Positions 45,401 to 56,045 of a DNA stretch of 64,000 bases are shown piece by piece. Numbering within the stretch: position 1 is the stretch's first letter; the number at the start of each line of letters is the position of its first letter. Source of the stretch: Symsagittifera roscoffensis (taxonomy: Eukaryota > Xenacoelomorpha > Acoela > Convolutidae). The notes beneath the pieces were generated by a model that worked only from the letters and a program-made list of their open reading frames with translations, did not search any database and was not told the origin of the DNA. The position numbers and the translations under genes are program-made. The stretch lies in NCBI RefSeq assembly GCF_963678635.1, contig NC_087063.1, positions 65,462,471 to 65,526,470 on the forward strand, in the 5' to 3' direction.

Positions 45401-47070
45401 ATATAGCTTAAGCATGAAAAAATTCTTTCGTTGAGCATGCAAAAATAATACGTTGAAAGCTTAAATATGGCGAGATAGTGAAGCCCGCAATTTAAATATA
45501 TAATAGATTGCGATTAAATAATGAATTTCAAAAATCTCGCGTAGTAAATCTAGTTGGAAACTTTCTGCAAAGCTATTTAAAGTATTACTGTTTTAAGAAA
45601 TACCGTTTACAGTTCAATTGATAAAATGAAAAAGCATCAACTGTGTTAGCTTATTACTAATCAAAAGTCAAAGCACTTGGCAATATACTGCTAATACAGC
45701 CAACGGTTTGAAAAGTGTCAACAAAAGTAGCACATTTATTTGCCACTTTGGTTGTTAGGTTAGAAAAAAAAGTTGCATTGTACTATCACACTACGCTACG
45801 CTCGTGTAAATAGGATATATTTAAACTGCTAACATGCTCAATATTGCAGTATTTTCCAGAGCAGAGACCAGGAGATGAGCCCTGACAAATTTCTTTATGG
45901 CAAAAAGTCTAGGAGCCTGTTTCAACACAATTGCTATTGCGAAATATAACAAGACTGCTCGTATTAGGGCGAAGCCATGAACTTTACGACTGTCTTTTAA
46001 GCTGCATAAAGTAGTGTTCGCTTAAAAAATTTGAATTGTTTGGATATATTTTTCCTCCCCTCACACGCTATTTTAAGTACCCCTCACACGCTATTTTAAG
46101 TACAAAGTAATACATTTAGCAAGTGGCAGAGCACTGCATAGACAAAATAGGATGCCTCAATTCAGGAACAATGTAAGTGAAAAACAAAAACTATAGCTCT
46201 TCTCTGGCATAATTCTTGACAATCATTAAGCTAGTAATCTGAACTCAACATTTTCTGAGTACCAAAAATATTCAGACCGATTGTTCTCGACTCTTGAGTC
46301 GTTGGAGTAACAAAAGGCGGAACTGACTTAAGCTTGGCAGAAATAACAAGACCAGAGGCAGATCGATCCACTGTGTTTCATCTTATAGAGCCATAAGATG
46401 CAAGCATTGACAAAGTTGTCACATATTAGTAGCAAATTGCTTCGCTTGTTCAAAACATTAACAACATCATTTGTACACTAATTTTGCACTCTTTGACAAC
46501 CAATCTGATCAAATCTAAGCTGATATATAGACACTCATTGTAAAGAATATCGCTTCACATAAAATTTTTATGATTTGTGTCTAGCTGCCTTATTCATACG
46601 GTATTAACATATTGTTTTACAAGTGTCAAAATTTTTTTAATTCAATTTAGTTTTATATACAAGATAATATATTCAATCATTAGTCATTTCTTTCTGTTAG
46701 TTGGATATATGGGATATGGATATATGATAGAATAGATAACCTTTTTTCAGGCTGTTCTTTTTTAGCCAAGGATCAACCGTACAATTACCCCCTCCTCCAA
46801 TCGATTTAAGGGGGAGAAAATATGGATTCGTTCAGACTTAACCGTATTACTACAGAAAACTGAATTAAAACATCAAATTAGTAATTAACTGCATACAAAT
46901 GAAATCTCGAATAAAAAATGTGAAAACCAATTTTTATTCGCGCGTTTGTATGAAATGCATATTTTATACAGAATTATTTTACAGAATTAATACATGCTTG
47001 GAGAGGGCATTCTACAGATCAGTTAGGGGGGGGGGGGGGCAGATTGTACGAAAATCCTTAGCGTAGCTCT
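45401..47070. other. Gene-free region with small repeats
   Basis: A SINE head in reverse complement lies at about 45735-45810 (GTTAGGTTAGAAAAAAAAG, then CGCTCGTGTAAATAG). Near 46055-46105 a 24-bp unit (CCCCTCACACGCTATTTTAAGTA without its last base) is directly repeated twice. A run of about 13 G lies near 47026. No gene recognised. Confidence 0.5.
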
Positions 47071-47986
47071 TCACCAACTGTTCAAGTCAACGACTTCGCG
47101 TCTATGTGGCACGGCGTCTTCGACAACTTGGTTGGCGTCTTCATCTCGCGGGAGACGCTCATCAGCCGTGGAGCTTTGATTTGGATTCTGCTGAAGTTCT
47201 CCCTGTTCCTGTTTTCCGGCCAAATAATCATTACTGGAGGGCGAACTGTTCATTGTTCCTTGCTCCTGTATAGGTCCATCCGGGTCAATCCACACCACCT
47301 CAATCTGAATCACATGAGATGTGATTTGGTCAAAGAAGGGGTCGCAGTTTTTCATCACGCACAACTCATCGATTACGAAACCTGTGAAAAAAAACAGTCG
47401 AACTAATATTGAAATTGAATTCAATTTTGAAATTTAAATTGAATCAAGAATGAGAATTTAGTTTTCAGACGTGATGAACACAAATAAGGCTTGTAACTTT
47501 TACCTTCTCGGCTGTTATCTCGAGTGAGGTTGGTTGGCGTATTCATTACTGATGTCTCTTGATATCCACTTCCGTTTACGCCTTATAACGACACAAATGT
47601 CAGATTTGAGGTGTAACAAACAAATTTAAATTAAACTCTGCACCTGTGTAAGCCCGATTTTCGATAAGTTTTCCTATTTCTTTGTCGAAGCTAGGCCTAG
47701 CATCGGTCCTCTGCAAGACTGGCTGTGACGAGTAGACTATGTCTGTTGCTGCAGTGCAAACAGACATGTCCGGAAGACCTGTAAAATAAACTCTGCAATT
47801 TAGATTTTTTCAACTGATTGTGATATTACACCAACGGACTCGAGCTTTCGCAGGCGGGATTAAACTCTGTAAACATGTGAACTTACTTGTAGAAATCCTT
47901 TTCTGTGAATTAGACAGAGTAGGAACACCACATGGAGTACGCCATTCCTCCCCAGAATTTCGTACGTCGGACGGAGCAGTGCTCAT
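47071..47986 (-). CDS. Unassigned protein, paralogue 2 of a four-exon pair
   Basis: Exons on the minus strand are 47986-47887, 47778-47644, 47581-47504 and 47381-47071, all phase 1, giving 207 residues. The start (MSTAPSDVRNS) has a purine at -3 (AAA before ATG). Gene structure and motifs match the gene at 38878-39956: exon 2 PDMS...DIVYSSQPV, exon 3 VNGSGYQETS...NLTRDNSRE, exon 4 DPFFDQI, VVWIDPDGP and VEDAVPHRREVVDLNSW. Sequence divergence is large (exons 1 and the exon 4 middle barely align), so the duplication is old. No membrane segment, no recognised domain. The exon 4 middle is rich in Q, N, S and acidic residues. Unlike paralogue 1, there is no palindrome at its stop. Function unknown. 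Confidence 0.75.
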
Positions 47987-48877
47987 TTTGAAGAAAAAGG
48001 CAAGGTGCCGGGTCAGGTCAGATTAGATGACGACAGGCTCACTACTTAATTCGAAACCACCAGTCAAATAGCAGTCGTTCAAAACGATTACAGCCGAGTT
48101 CGACTGTACTACTTCGAGGAATATCAAAAATAGAAATTTGACTTCTAGATTTAGGGCAACAAAAGGGGCAAGGATCATATCACGAATTAATCAAGTCAAT
48201 CTAAAATTGGAAGAAAACTTGAAAGTCGTGCAAAGTACTGCAAAAAACAATGGTCAGTTTTGGTAGCGAACAGTTTGGTAATTTGGACGTAATAAAACCG
48301 AACTCAGCAGCATGGTATCGTCAATGCTGTTACATATGGTGAATTCCCATAAGTTCCAATATTCATAGGTTCCAAAATAAAATATCAGTCGCATAAGTTC
48401 GCAAAAAAAATCTTCTTGAATTCTGATTGAAATTTGAGACAACGAATTTATGGATTGATTGTTTACTGTTCAACCAGCATAAACTCAAGCTGCAGAATAG
48501 TGACCGCCGCAGCCGCGCCAACGTGTTGCGAGCTTGCCACCAAAGGGTAGGACTCTATACGAAATTTAGAGCCGGTTATCGCCGCTAAGCGGCGACGCGC
48601 GCCCACCGGCGACCTTAAACCGAGAATCGGCTAATTTATTCTTTTGACCAATTGAAAAGATTTCGAACTTATGCGACTGCTATTTTATTTTGGAACCTAT
48701 GGGACTGATTTTTCATTTTGGAACCTATGAATACGCACCGTTATATATAATCACAATTCAAAACTGCTAATTATAGAAAAGAAAAGCTTTTCATTATCAA
48801 TATTACACTCAACATACAATTTGTACTCAAAAATTGCTAAGATAAGCGCTATAAATAAAAAATATCGACCGTTGATG
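47987..48877. other. Intergenic region
   Basis: About 48480-48640 is a GC-richer patch (GCCGCAGCCGCGCC, GCCGCTAAGCGGCGACGCGCG) that could be CpG-rich promoter-like sequence or repeat. A near-inverted pair built on TAAGTTC/AGGTTCC-AAATAAAATA lies at 48350-48395 and 48665-48730. No gene recognised. Confidence 0.35.
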
Positions 48878-48886
48878 TGCAAGTCG

Positions 48887-49254
48887 GAGGCGGAGCAATA
48901 AGCAGATGGTCCAAGTGGAGAATGGGTCCAAGAGCAGAAAAACAGAAAAATATTGACTTATATTGGTTTATACGGGCTAATTGATAAAACAATTAATAGA
49001 ATCGTCAAAAAGAACCAAGAAAACGAATAAATTATGCATGAATTGACTAATTTCATTTAGTTTATTTGATTAAATTTTTTTTTTAAATTCTTGATTAAAT
49101 TGCTCAAATTATGCATGAAATGTTCGTTCCTTTGCTATTATTTACGTTTCTGATAATTAATTTACCGATTAGCTTATAGAAATTGATATTTTTCTATTTT
49201 CTGCTCTTGGACCCATTCTGCTCTTAGACCATTCTGCTTATTGACTGGCCACCC
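48887..49254. mobile_element. TIR MITE, copy 2, with target duplication
   Basis: The 368-bp element is flanked by TGCAAGTCG at 48878-48886 and 49255-49263. The termini (GAGGCGGAGCAATAAGCAG on the left; GGGTGGCCAGTCAATAAGC as the inverted right end) continue into a repeated unit with AGAATGGGTCCAAGAGCAG. Whole-length relative of 20724-21094. The 8-9-bp duplication suggests hAT-like mobilisation; no transposase inside. Confidence 0.82.
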
Positions 49255-49385
49255 TGCAAGTCGCTTCGAATGTTCCGACAAAATTTGTTTACGAAAAACA
49301 AAACAAAATAAAAACCAAAACAAATTGAAATGTTGATTTTGGATCTACTTAACAATCCTTCATATGGTATTTACCAAAGAATGGC

Positions 49386-49814
49386 GGGTCTAGGACAACA
49401 AGCCGACGGGACTTCAAGCCGAAGGGACTTCAGGCCGAAATATAAACTTTACAAGCACCTCAAGCCACTACTTTTTTATATGTAAAACGTTGCTTTTCAA
49501 AATTGTAGGCAAGTTTAGTCCATAATAAGCTTTATTCATGACAATGAATCACTTGGGATTGGCATCCGTTAATAATATCAGCCGGTTTTTGAAATGCATA
49601 GCTTATAAACAAGAAAATCGCCTTCAGTCATGATTTATTTTTCAACTTTCCTTAACATCATTCGGATGCTTAAATTTTTTGAAAACGCCAATAATAACTG
49701 GAGAAAGATTAATCAAATTAATCATATTTCATGACTTAATGAAAAAAAATTCGGCTCCAAGTCCCTAATTTTACAATTCGGCTTCAAGTCCCGTCGGCTT
49801 TATGTCCGGCACCC
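49386..49814. mobile_element. MITE-like element with AGAATGGC target duplication
   Basis: The 429-bp element is flanked by AGAATGGC at 49378-49385 and 49815-49822. The left end starts GGGTCTAGGACAACAAGCCG and the inverted right end GGGTGCCGGACATAAAGCCG; both continue with two copies of GGGACTTCAAGCCGAA-like units. The 8-bp duplication fits a hAT-type element. Non-autonomous. Confidence 0.85.
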
Positions 49815-50067
49815 AGAATGGCCAGCCCAATAAATAAAATCAGTAATTTACAAGAAGAGCGTTCTATTTATAATTCAAACTTTGCTGCATTCTGATTGGT
49901 CGAAAATTCAACTTAGTTAAATCAACAAATCAATTAGTCCCCTTCCCTTTCTTGAAAGAGAAAGGTAGAGTAATTGTTAAGAAGATTGATAGGAGACTTT
50001 AAAGCTGCAACAACTTTTAAACTGTTATAGAACAAAATTTGAAGGTCAGCCGTTGAGCAGGTTGTCT

Positions 50068-50272
50068 AATTAGGTCTCAAATCCCGGAAAAATGTAGACC
50101 AGTTTTTCTCGACACTGAGATTTGTTAGAATACGAATCGAAAGGTTTTAGTATAATACCACACTTTACCCCAACAAGCCTTTTTTCAGAGCGTAAAAACG
50201 GCTGGAAAAAAAATTACAACCTGTCCCATTGTGTCTTCCATAGACTAAGTGAAATGGTCGGAACAAAAAATA
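50068..50272 (+). repeat. Dispersed repeat copy (family of 18.74 kb)
   Basis: It has TTTTTCTCGACACTGAGA, then a degraded middle, and closes with AAATGGTCGGAACAAAAAA. Related to 18740-19012 and 57112-57362. Confidence 0.5.
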
Positions 50273-50699
50273 AACATGTTATTAAAACGCTTCTAACTCG
50301 AGCCCGGTTTTATTTCAATTATAAGTTTAAGATTAACTAATTTTCTGCATCTCGCCGAAAGCTGAAACTGCTGTAAGCTCAAAACAACGAGCGAATTATG
50401 AGAACAAAGAGTCGCATGTTAATGTGTAATAGCGATTGCTGCAATTATCATTACAAAAAAAATATATCCAACAGAACGTTTAACGAGAGAGTTTATTAGG
50501 GGTTCGATTGTTTAATGGTTCTAAATCTGTGATAGGAACCCAACCTATCCGTTTAATGACAGAAAACTTTTAAAGGTCAAAGACATAGCAAACGATTTTT
50601 CAATACACCATGCTAAGAAAACATAAAAGCAACAAGGCTCAAAAAGTAACACAGAAAAGCTCTCAAACTTAGATGAACTGACTCTTTAAGCTATATACC

Positions 50700-52150
50700 A
50701 CTCGAAGTGAATAACTGTTTTAAATTGATGAAACCGTCAAAAGCCTTAGGCCCAGACGGTATCTCCACAGTTCAACTTGAACATACTGGCCCGGTAGCAA
50801 TTAGCTTTTAACAGAGATTAGCTGGGCTTAAAATTGTGACCGGGTGGTAAAATCTGACAATTTAAAGTCTTTATTAGGTTTCGGGAGGAGTACCACTTTT
50901 GAAATCTTCCATATTTGGCCGCCCGAATCCTACCGCCCGATCACAATTTACAGCCCAAATGTTAAAGTTCAAAAATCCCAAATCAACCCATCCCTAACCA
51001 AACACCTACCAAAAGCCGACCATCAACATGACTTTGGCCCAACGCAGTCAACCACTACGGCATCATCCGTAAAAAACTTTTTTTTACCAGTGATGGAATA
51101 CGACAACAAAGACCACCAAAAGGAACAGTTTTGGCCACGCTAGACTTATCGAAAGCTTTCCACATGGTCTGCCATCGAACTCTTTTGGATCTCCATCATT
51201 TACATGAGTGGTTGCCGAGCGAGAACACTTTTATAGGGATGCTCTTTCATCATCTAGGATTGTACGTGCAGGTTTCTCACAAGGCTCAGTCCTATCGCCA
51301 ACTTCATCTACTTTTCACTATCATGATGCGCCATTATCGCCCCCTTGAAGTTTTACTACAATCATACGTAGACAAATTTCGCCCCTTTGTCCGTGAAACA
51401 ACTTTCAAAAAGCCTCTTCTACCTTATCAAACTACTTAGCGAAGTTACAATGATTTACCCAAGTTACACCTCTTGTTTTTTCCTCATCGAAAGGCTCCGC
51501 CAGCCTTCTCTCTTTTGTTCTTGTTGAGCAAGGATTTCAACACGGACCCAACAGTAGGACTGGACGGTAAGCCATTTCCACGGAGAAGCACCCTAAAAAA
51601 CTCGGTGTCCTCATTGCCCCATCCTTGAACTTCGCAGAGCACTTTAAGTGAACTTCACTAAAAGCCTCGCGCATGATAGCGAATCTGAGGCCTTATCTGA
51701 TACAAATTGGGGTCAGTCAAAAAATACACAGCGTGTTACCTACAAGGCTTTGGTCAGACCAAATTTAGATAACGCATGCCCAGCAAGGTCACATGCCGCC
51801 AGTTTTAAGTCTTTGAGCAGTTCAAGTAGTTCAAAACACCGCTTTCCGCACTACAACAGGTTGTACAAAAGTGAGTGCTCCAGTACACTTACACTCTGAG
51901 TGTAAAACTATAAATTTTGCCCACGATCATAAACTAATTTCCGCTCAGTTTACCCTCTAATCTTGGATCGCCTCAAACAGTTTAATTTTTATCGCCATCA
52001 CCTCAAGCCGACTCAAAACATCCGCCCGTCAAACCTACAATTCGCTATTAAAACAACGTCGAAATAAAAGCGTCGAGCAGGCAATTGCAAATGCACCTAC
52101 CCCGAGAATACTTTCTCTCAAACCCCCTGATGTGTCCCCTCTGAAGATTC
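50700..52150 (+). pseudogene. Decayed jockey-like LINE ORF2 (reverse transcriptase)
   Basis: Fragments of one RT can be read in order across several frames: KPSKALGPDGIST near 50.73 kb, ESYRPITIYSP near 50.93 kb, LTKHLPKADHQHDFGP near 50.99 kb, ATLDLSKAFHMVCHRTLL at 51.13 kb, YKALVRPNLDNACPA near 51.75 kb and ALRTTTGC-like residues after. These are the RT0-RT2 and C-terminal blocks of jockey-type non-LTR elements. There are many frameshifts and small deletions, and the YADD region is lost, so the copy is dead. It differs from the LINEs at 19.2, 58.5 and 63.5 kb. Confidence 0.85.
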
Positions 52151-53420
52151 CCTGCTGTACTTCCCAATACACCACTTTACACGTTTTCAACTTTTTCAAG
52201 AACACCACTACCTTGACTCCCTTGGGCTTGTGGCTTCGGCCGACCGAAGCTGCGAATTTTCTGAAATTGTTTGAGCATGCCGGACGCTCCCCCTCGGTGC
52301 TAACAACAACAGAGTTTAGTAGGCTCAGAGTGACAAAATCTAATGACAATCTGATATTTTTCAAAATCAAATTTCGAGTGTCATTGATCAAATAGCATCA
52401 CCGTCATCACAAAATTATTTTTCTGTCTTTACATTTCCTTTAAATTTTTCCGGCATTTTTTTTATCGCTCATCAACTAGAAACTTGTAAAATAGATGTTT
52501 AAAACGTTCATAAACAGCCCTTAAAAATGGAAACAAAACAATTGTCATAAAAAAATTCAGAAAACTTAAAAGTTTTTACGACAATTTCAAATTGAAACAC
52601 ATAATCCCAAAAGCAAATATTTGCCCTCAAAATTAAGCAAAACAAGTCGATGTAATGTAAACTGAAACTTTGAATATTTGAGAAAAACGAAATAAAGTGA
52701 AACAAAAACTCAAATTCAGACATGGTAAATTTAGAAATTTTTGAATTTTCAGTTATATTAAAAACTGTTCAAACTGGAACAAAACACATGCCTTAAAAAC
52801 TAAACCAATAAAACCCTACAAGATAAAACATATATGGCGTTTGAAAAAACGGAAAATGAACTGACAAAAACTTGGACGGAAAATACGAAGCTGAAAAAAT
52901 GAAATTTTTTTTAGAAGATAATTACAACCTGAAACGGACTTGAACTAATTATTACTTATGTGATAGTACTTTTATTCAAAATTTCAAGAAATTGAGCATG
53001 TCAGAAGATGAAAGATCCTCTAGAAGTGGAGATCTTGTGGACGAAGTTATTTACGGTAAAGTCTAGTACCGGATTGCAATACCCCTGCTTATCCCAAGGG
53101 TAACCAAGGATAGCCGGTGGCTGCGCAAGCAGCACAGAATGTTCCGACCAAACTCATAAACAAAAAACAGAATATATTTTAAAACTGTCTATTATATTTA
53201 TCATCTGCAAATCACCCAGCTTTGATATTTCGAGTCACATAAATTTGCTCCGCAATATCACACAAACTTTTCTTCAATTAAAAGCAAAAATTTAGACAAA
53301 TTATTTGTTTTTTGATTTCTAACAATACTTTAATTTGATGAAGGAACACACGTTTTCTTTCGAAACTTCAAAATACAATTGACATCGAATCAATCAAATA
53401 GAATCAAAACTTTTCCAAGA
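52151..53420. other. Gene-free region downstream of HUS1
   Basis: AT-rich. About 53095-53160 carries a dispersed motif (GATAGCCGGTGGCTGCGCAAG then TGTTCCGACCA without its last base) related to 4.98 and 16.63 kb. No gene recognised. Confidence 0.4.
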
Positions 53421-54574
53421 TTACACAGAGAAACAAGGCAGCACGTATTGCATCATAATAGCGTCAATTTGGACGGACAAAACGACGTAAGTGTCATGCT
53501 TCAGGCCCAAGTGAACTTTAGCTGGATTCAAAACATGCGAAGACAGAACTCGAAGCAGTTTATTCGCGTCAATCGGCACCGAAACTTCTCTGTTTACCTC
53601 CCTCGATACTCCTGCTGTGATATTTTCATCACTTTTCAACTCGACTTTTTCGAACTGAGTTTTGATAGATACCAAATCGTTGCTCATAGAACAATGAAAA
53701 GAGCCATTTGATCGATTGTATGTTAAAGTCACCACATGTCCAACATTACGAATTCTTTCGATGACGTTTTTCAAAATTCGCAACGAGGAGACTAGGATCG
53801 TAACGTCACACTTCGGTTCATGAGGACAAGCTACTATTGCGTCATCGGCCAAGATCAAACTATTATTGTAAACATTGACAGGTAGTTCGTGACTTATAAT
53901 TCGATCGGGCCCATTGATAGCTCCTGGAGAGTCAATTACTACTCTAATACATGGGTGTCCGTCTTCGCGTTTGGCCAGTTTCATTTTGAATGAGTGGATC
54001 ACTGATTGGAAATTTCCATTTCGAAGACATTTGGAAAACAACTCGATTGGAAAATCAAACGCGATCACATTTTGGGTCTCTTCATCTAAAATAAAATGCA
54101 CTAGTTGTAAAAGAACTCGAGAAACGGATGACCAATAAACTAAGCAACATAACATAATAGAAGCCGCGTCAATATCAGGGCAACGGGTATCAGCGAATTT
54201 GTTGCGTTCAGAAGGGTGAACAGCTTGTTATCTAAACAAATTTGGTGCCGTAACCTAGAAAAAGCACCAGAAAAAGCCTGATAACAAGATTTCTTGGCGC
54301 TTCTACTAAATTACTGCCGCTCATATATCCGTATATATAGCTAACAAAATAATGCATTACTTTGTACGGCATACTCGTCAAAAATACTGTTTGCTCTGAT
54401 CTTCGAGTACATCGCGAGTCCTCCGAGGAGCATGCGATCATTGAGGATGAAAGAGAGAGACTTGGGGTCCACTTTCAGTAGGATTCTTTTCGAACATGAC
54501 TTGCACAGAATGGCACTGATCTTAGACAGCATCTGAACAGAGATAGGATCCGTAGTTTTGGCGTAGAATCGCAT
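53421..54574 (-). CDS. HUS1: HUS1, 9-1-1 checkpoint clamp subunit, two exons
   Basis: HUS1 forms the PCNA-like RAD9-HUS1-RAD1 ring that is loaded at damaged DNA and activates ATR. Exons are 54574-54361 and 54085-53421 (minus strand), joined in phase 1 by a 275-bp GT-AG intron, giving 292 residues (human 280). The start MRFYAKTTDP matches human MKFRAKIVDG, followed by LSFILNDRMLLGG. Exon 2 covers the second half of the sliding-clamp fold, with ISHELPVNV, CDVTILVSSLRILKNVIERI, the VSVPIDANKLLRVLSSHVLNPAKV block and the C-terminal MQYVLPC (human LQYFIPA). It is the last gene of the minus-strand cluster after EMC5 and the LYR gene. An acceptor lies 7 nt before its ATG. Confidence 0.95.
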
Positions 54575-54581
54575 GTTACAA

Positions 54582-54605
54582 CTAAAAACAAACAAAAAGT
54601 TTTTA
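54582..54605 (-). promoter_or_regulatory. 3' splice acceptor just before the HUS1 start
   Basis: On the minus strand a T-rich tract ending TTGTTTTTAG lies 7 nt before the ATG at 54574. It fits a trans-splice acceptor; a cis 5'UTR intron is the alternative. Confidence 0.6.
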
Positions 54606-55446
54606 CCACAATCATCTTAGCTGAAAGAAAACGAAAAAACTACCGGTTAATTCGTTTTTTGTTAATATTGTGTCGTCTTTTTTTGCAAAATGAAGTGTGT
54701 GTGGGAGGAGGACTTAAGGAGCTTAAGCTTTGTGATGAACACCTTAAGTAGCCTGTAAAAAAGCCTCTTACATTAAACGCGGCTGGCAACAACTTTTCGT
54801 TCTAAATTGGCGCCAAAATTTTCAGACCGTTTTTTTCCAAATTGTTACAGCTTGAATCATGACTGAAGGGCGTTATTACGATATGTCACGCCCAGTTCAT
54901 GACATGTGACGACTTATCTGACGTTCATTTGTGCAACCTGAATTTAAAGAGAAACACCTTATTTCGAAGTTCCTCCAGACCCGAGGTGGTAGAAACACAT
55001 AAGCTCTGGCAGTGAATAATGGAAACCACTTCCTAAGGAAAAATATGATACATTCGAAACTCTTTATTGCTACCAAATTCATAAGACTCAACTGAATTAT
55101 TCTTTTGGCTCAACAATAATTTTGTGTCACTGGAAAAAAAATCTGCACACTAAAAAATAAGATCTTGAATTACCAATCTTGAGCAAAATATTATTGAATT
55201 ACCAATTTATAGAAGTCCATCGAGCTATTCACTGATTCTCGGCAAATTTTCGACCAAAACGGTGGGTGATTTTGATTGATTCGTGTCCAATTTTGATTGA
55301 ATTGTGTCCAAGTCAGTTTTATATTATGATTTTTACCATCGTCCCCGTCGTCCGATATTTTTTCCTGTAAATTTCCGGGCAGCAAATGATCAATAACTGC
55401 TAAACTCAAAATCTCGAAATCAAAACGACAGGAAAAGTTTTCGATA
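54606..55446. other. Spacer between the LYR gene and HUS1
   Basis: AT-rich, 870 bp between the LYR stop and the HUS1 start. No coding exon recognised; the 119-aa minus-strand frame at 55191-55550 overlaps the LYR gene in another frame and is not conserved in appearance. Confidence 0.45.
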
Positions 55447-55680
55447 CTAAATAAACTTTCCAACTTTCTCTTCGAAGAAAACATGTGCTTTTTTGAAAGC
55501 AAAATCTGAATCTTCAGTAAATAACTTGGCTTCAAATTGTCGTCGTACAAACTTTCTGTAAAAAGTTTTATCTGTGAACTTCAGAGAATCACCGCGACGG
55601 TACAATTTTTTATACAGAGACACAAGATCTTTGTTACTCGAGGTAGTAGCTTTTGAGATTTGGCGAAGCACAGTATTCAT
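55447..55680 (-). CDS. LYR-motif microprotein, MIEF1-MP-like
   Basis: This single-exon frame of 77 residues resembles the vertebrate MIEF1 microprotein (L0R8F8), an LYR-family protein of the mitochondrial matrix that associates with acyl carrier protein and the mitoribosome assembly intermediates. The match runs from LVSLYKKLYRRG (LYR region, here LYK/LYRR) through FTDKTFYRKFVRRQFE to a C-terminal VFFEEKVGKFI (human VFLNGKLGRII). The start chosen is the ATG at 55680, 5 nt after an acceptor; the 26 in-frame codons upstream are intron-like. In vertebrates this protein is encoded by an upstream ORF in the MIEF1 mRNA. Here it stands alone between EMC5 and HUS1, with no MiD51/MIEF1 frame beside it. 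Confidence 0.8.
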   Translation of the reverse strand: MNTVLRQISKATTSSNKDLVSLYKKLYRRGDSLKFTDKTFYRKFVRRQFEAKLFTEDSDFAFKKAHVFFEEKVGKFI

Positions 55681-55685
55681 TCCAC

Positions 55686-55703
55686 CTGAAAATATATCTA
55701 CGT
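55686..55703 (-). promoter_or_regulatory. 3' splice acceptor just before the LYR gene start
   Basis: GATATATTTTCAG on the minus strand, 5 nt before the ATG. It fits a trans-splice acceptor. Confidence 0.55.
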
Positions 55704-55732
55704 TATATCTCAAATTGTGGCACTTAGCAATT

Positions 55733-56045
55733 AGGCACTTAGTATAGTGGTAAGGCATTCACTCTGCAATCCTCAGATAAAGTAATCGAACCCTTGTCAT
55801 GGCAATGGTAAAGTAAAAGGACGAGCTCTTATTTGACTCCTAGTTTCAGGTCTACAACAGCCTGACCGATTTCGGCTACATTAGAGGTTCCATGTGAAAA
55901 GTCTAGACGCGTCATAAAAACGCTCATCAGTCGCAAAAAAAGAGCTTCGCTCAAGAAATATATCCTTAGAAAGGTGAGAAGAACTATTCTTAGAAAGGCT
56001 GGATAGCCTTTCATAGATCCTTTGCGAATCGCGAAATCCACAATT
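55733..56045 (+). repeat. tRNA-Cys-like SINE, copy 2
   Basis: The tRNA-like module at about 55738-55800 reads CACTTAGTATAGTGGTAAGG, then ATTCACTCTGCAATCC with GCA in the anticodon position (Cys), then AATCGAACCC as B box. The body matches 5070-5375 to the end (TTTCATAGATCCTTTGCG). It separates EMC5 from the LYR gene. Confidence 0.7.

Noticed and set aside
26850-47038. G- and C-runs (26.85, 27.13, 44.61, 47.03 kb) as regulatory quadruplexes
   Set aside because: They are uninterrupted homopolymers, the length differs between near-identical duplicates, and none lies at a promoter; slippage is the simpler reading.
53914-54138. 74-codon plus-strand frame in the HUS1 region
   Set aside because: Antisense shadow of HUS1 exon 2 and its intron.
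55191-55550. 119-codon minus-strand frame overlapping the LYR gene
   Set aside because: It overlaps the LYR frame, has no acceptor near its start and biased low-complexity composition.
55738-55805. tRNA-Cys gene
   Set aside because: Degenerate acceptor stem and a repeat body directly downstream shared with 5.1-5.4 kb.
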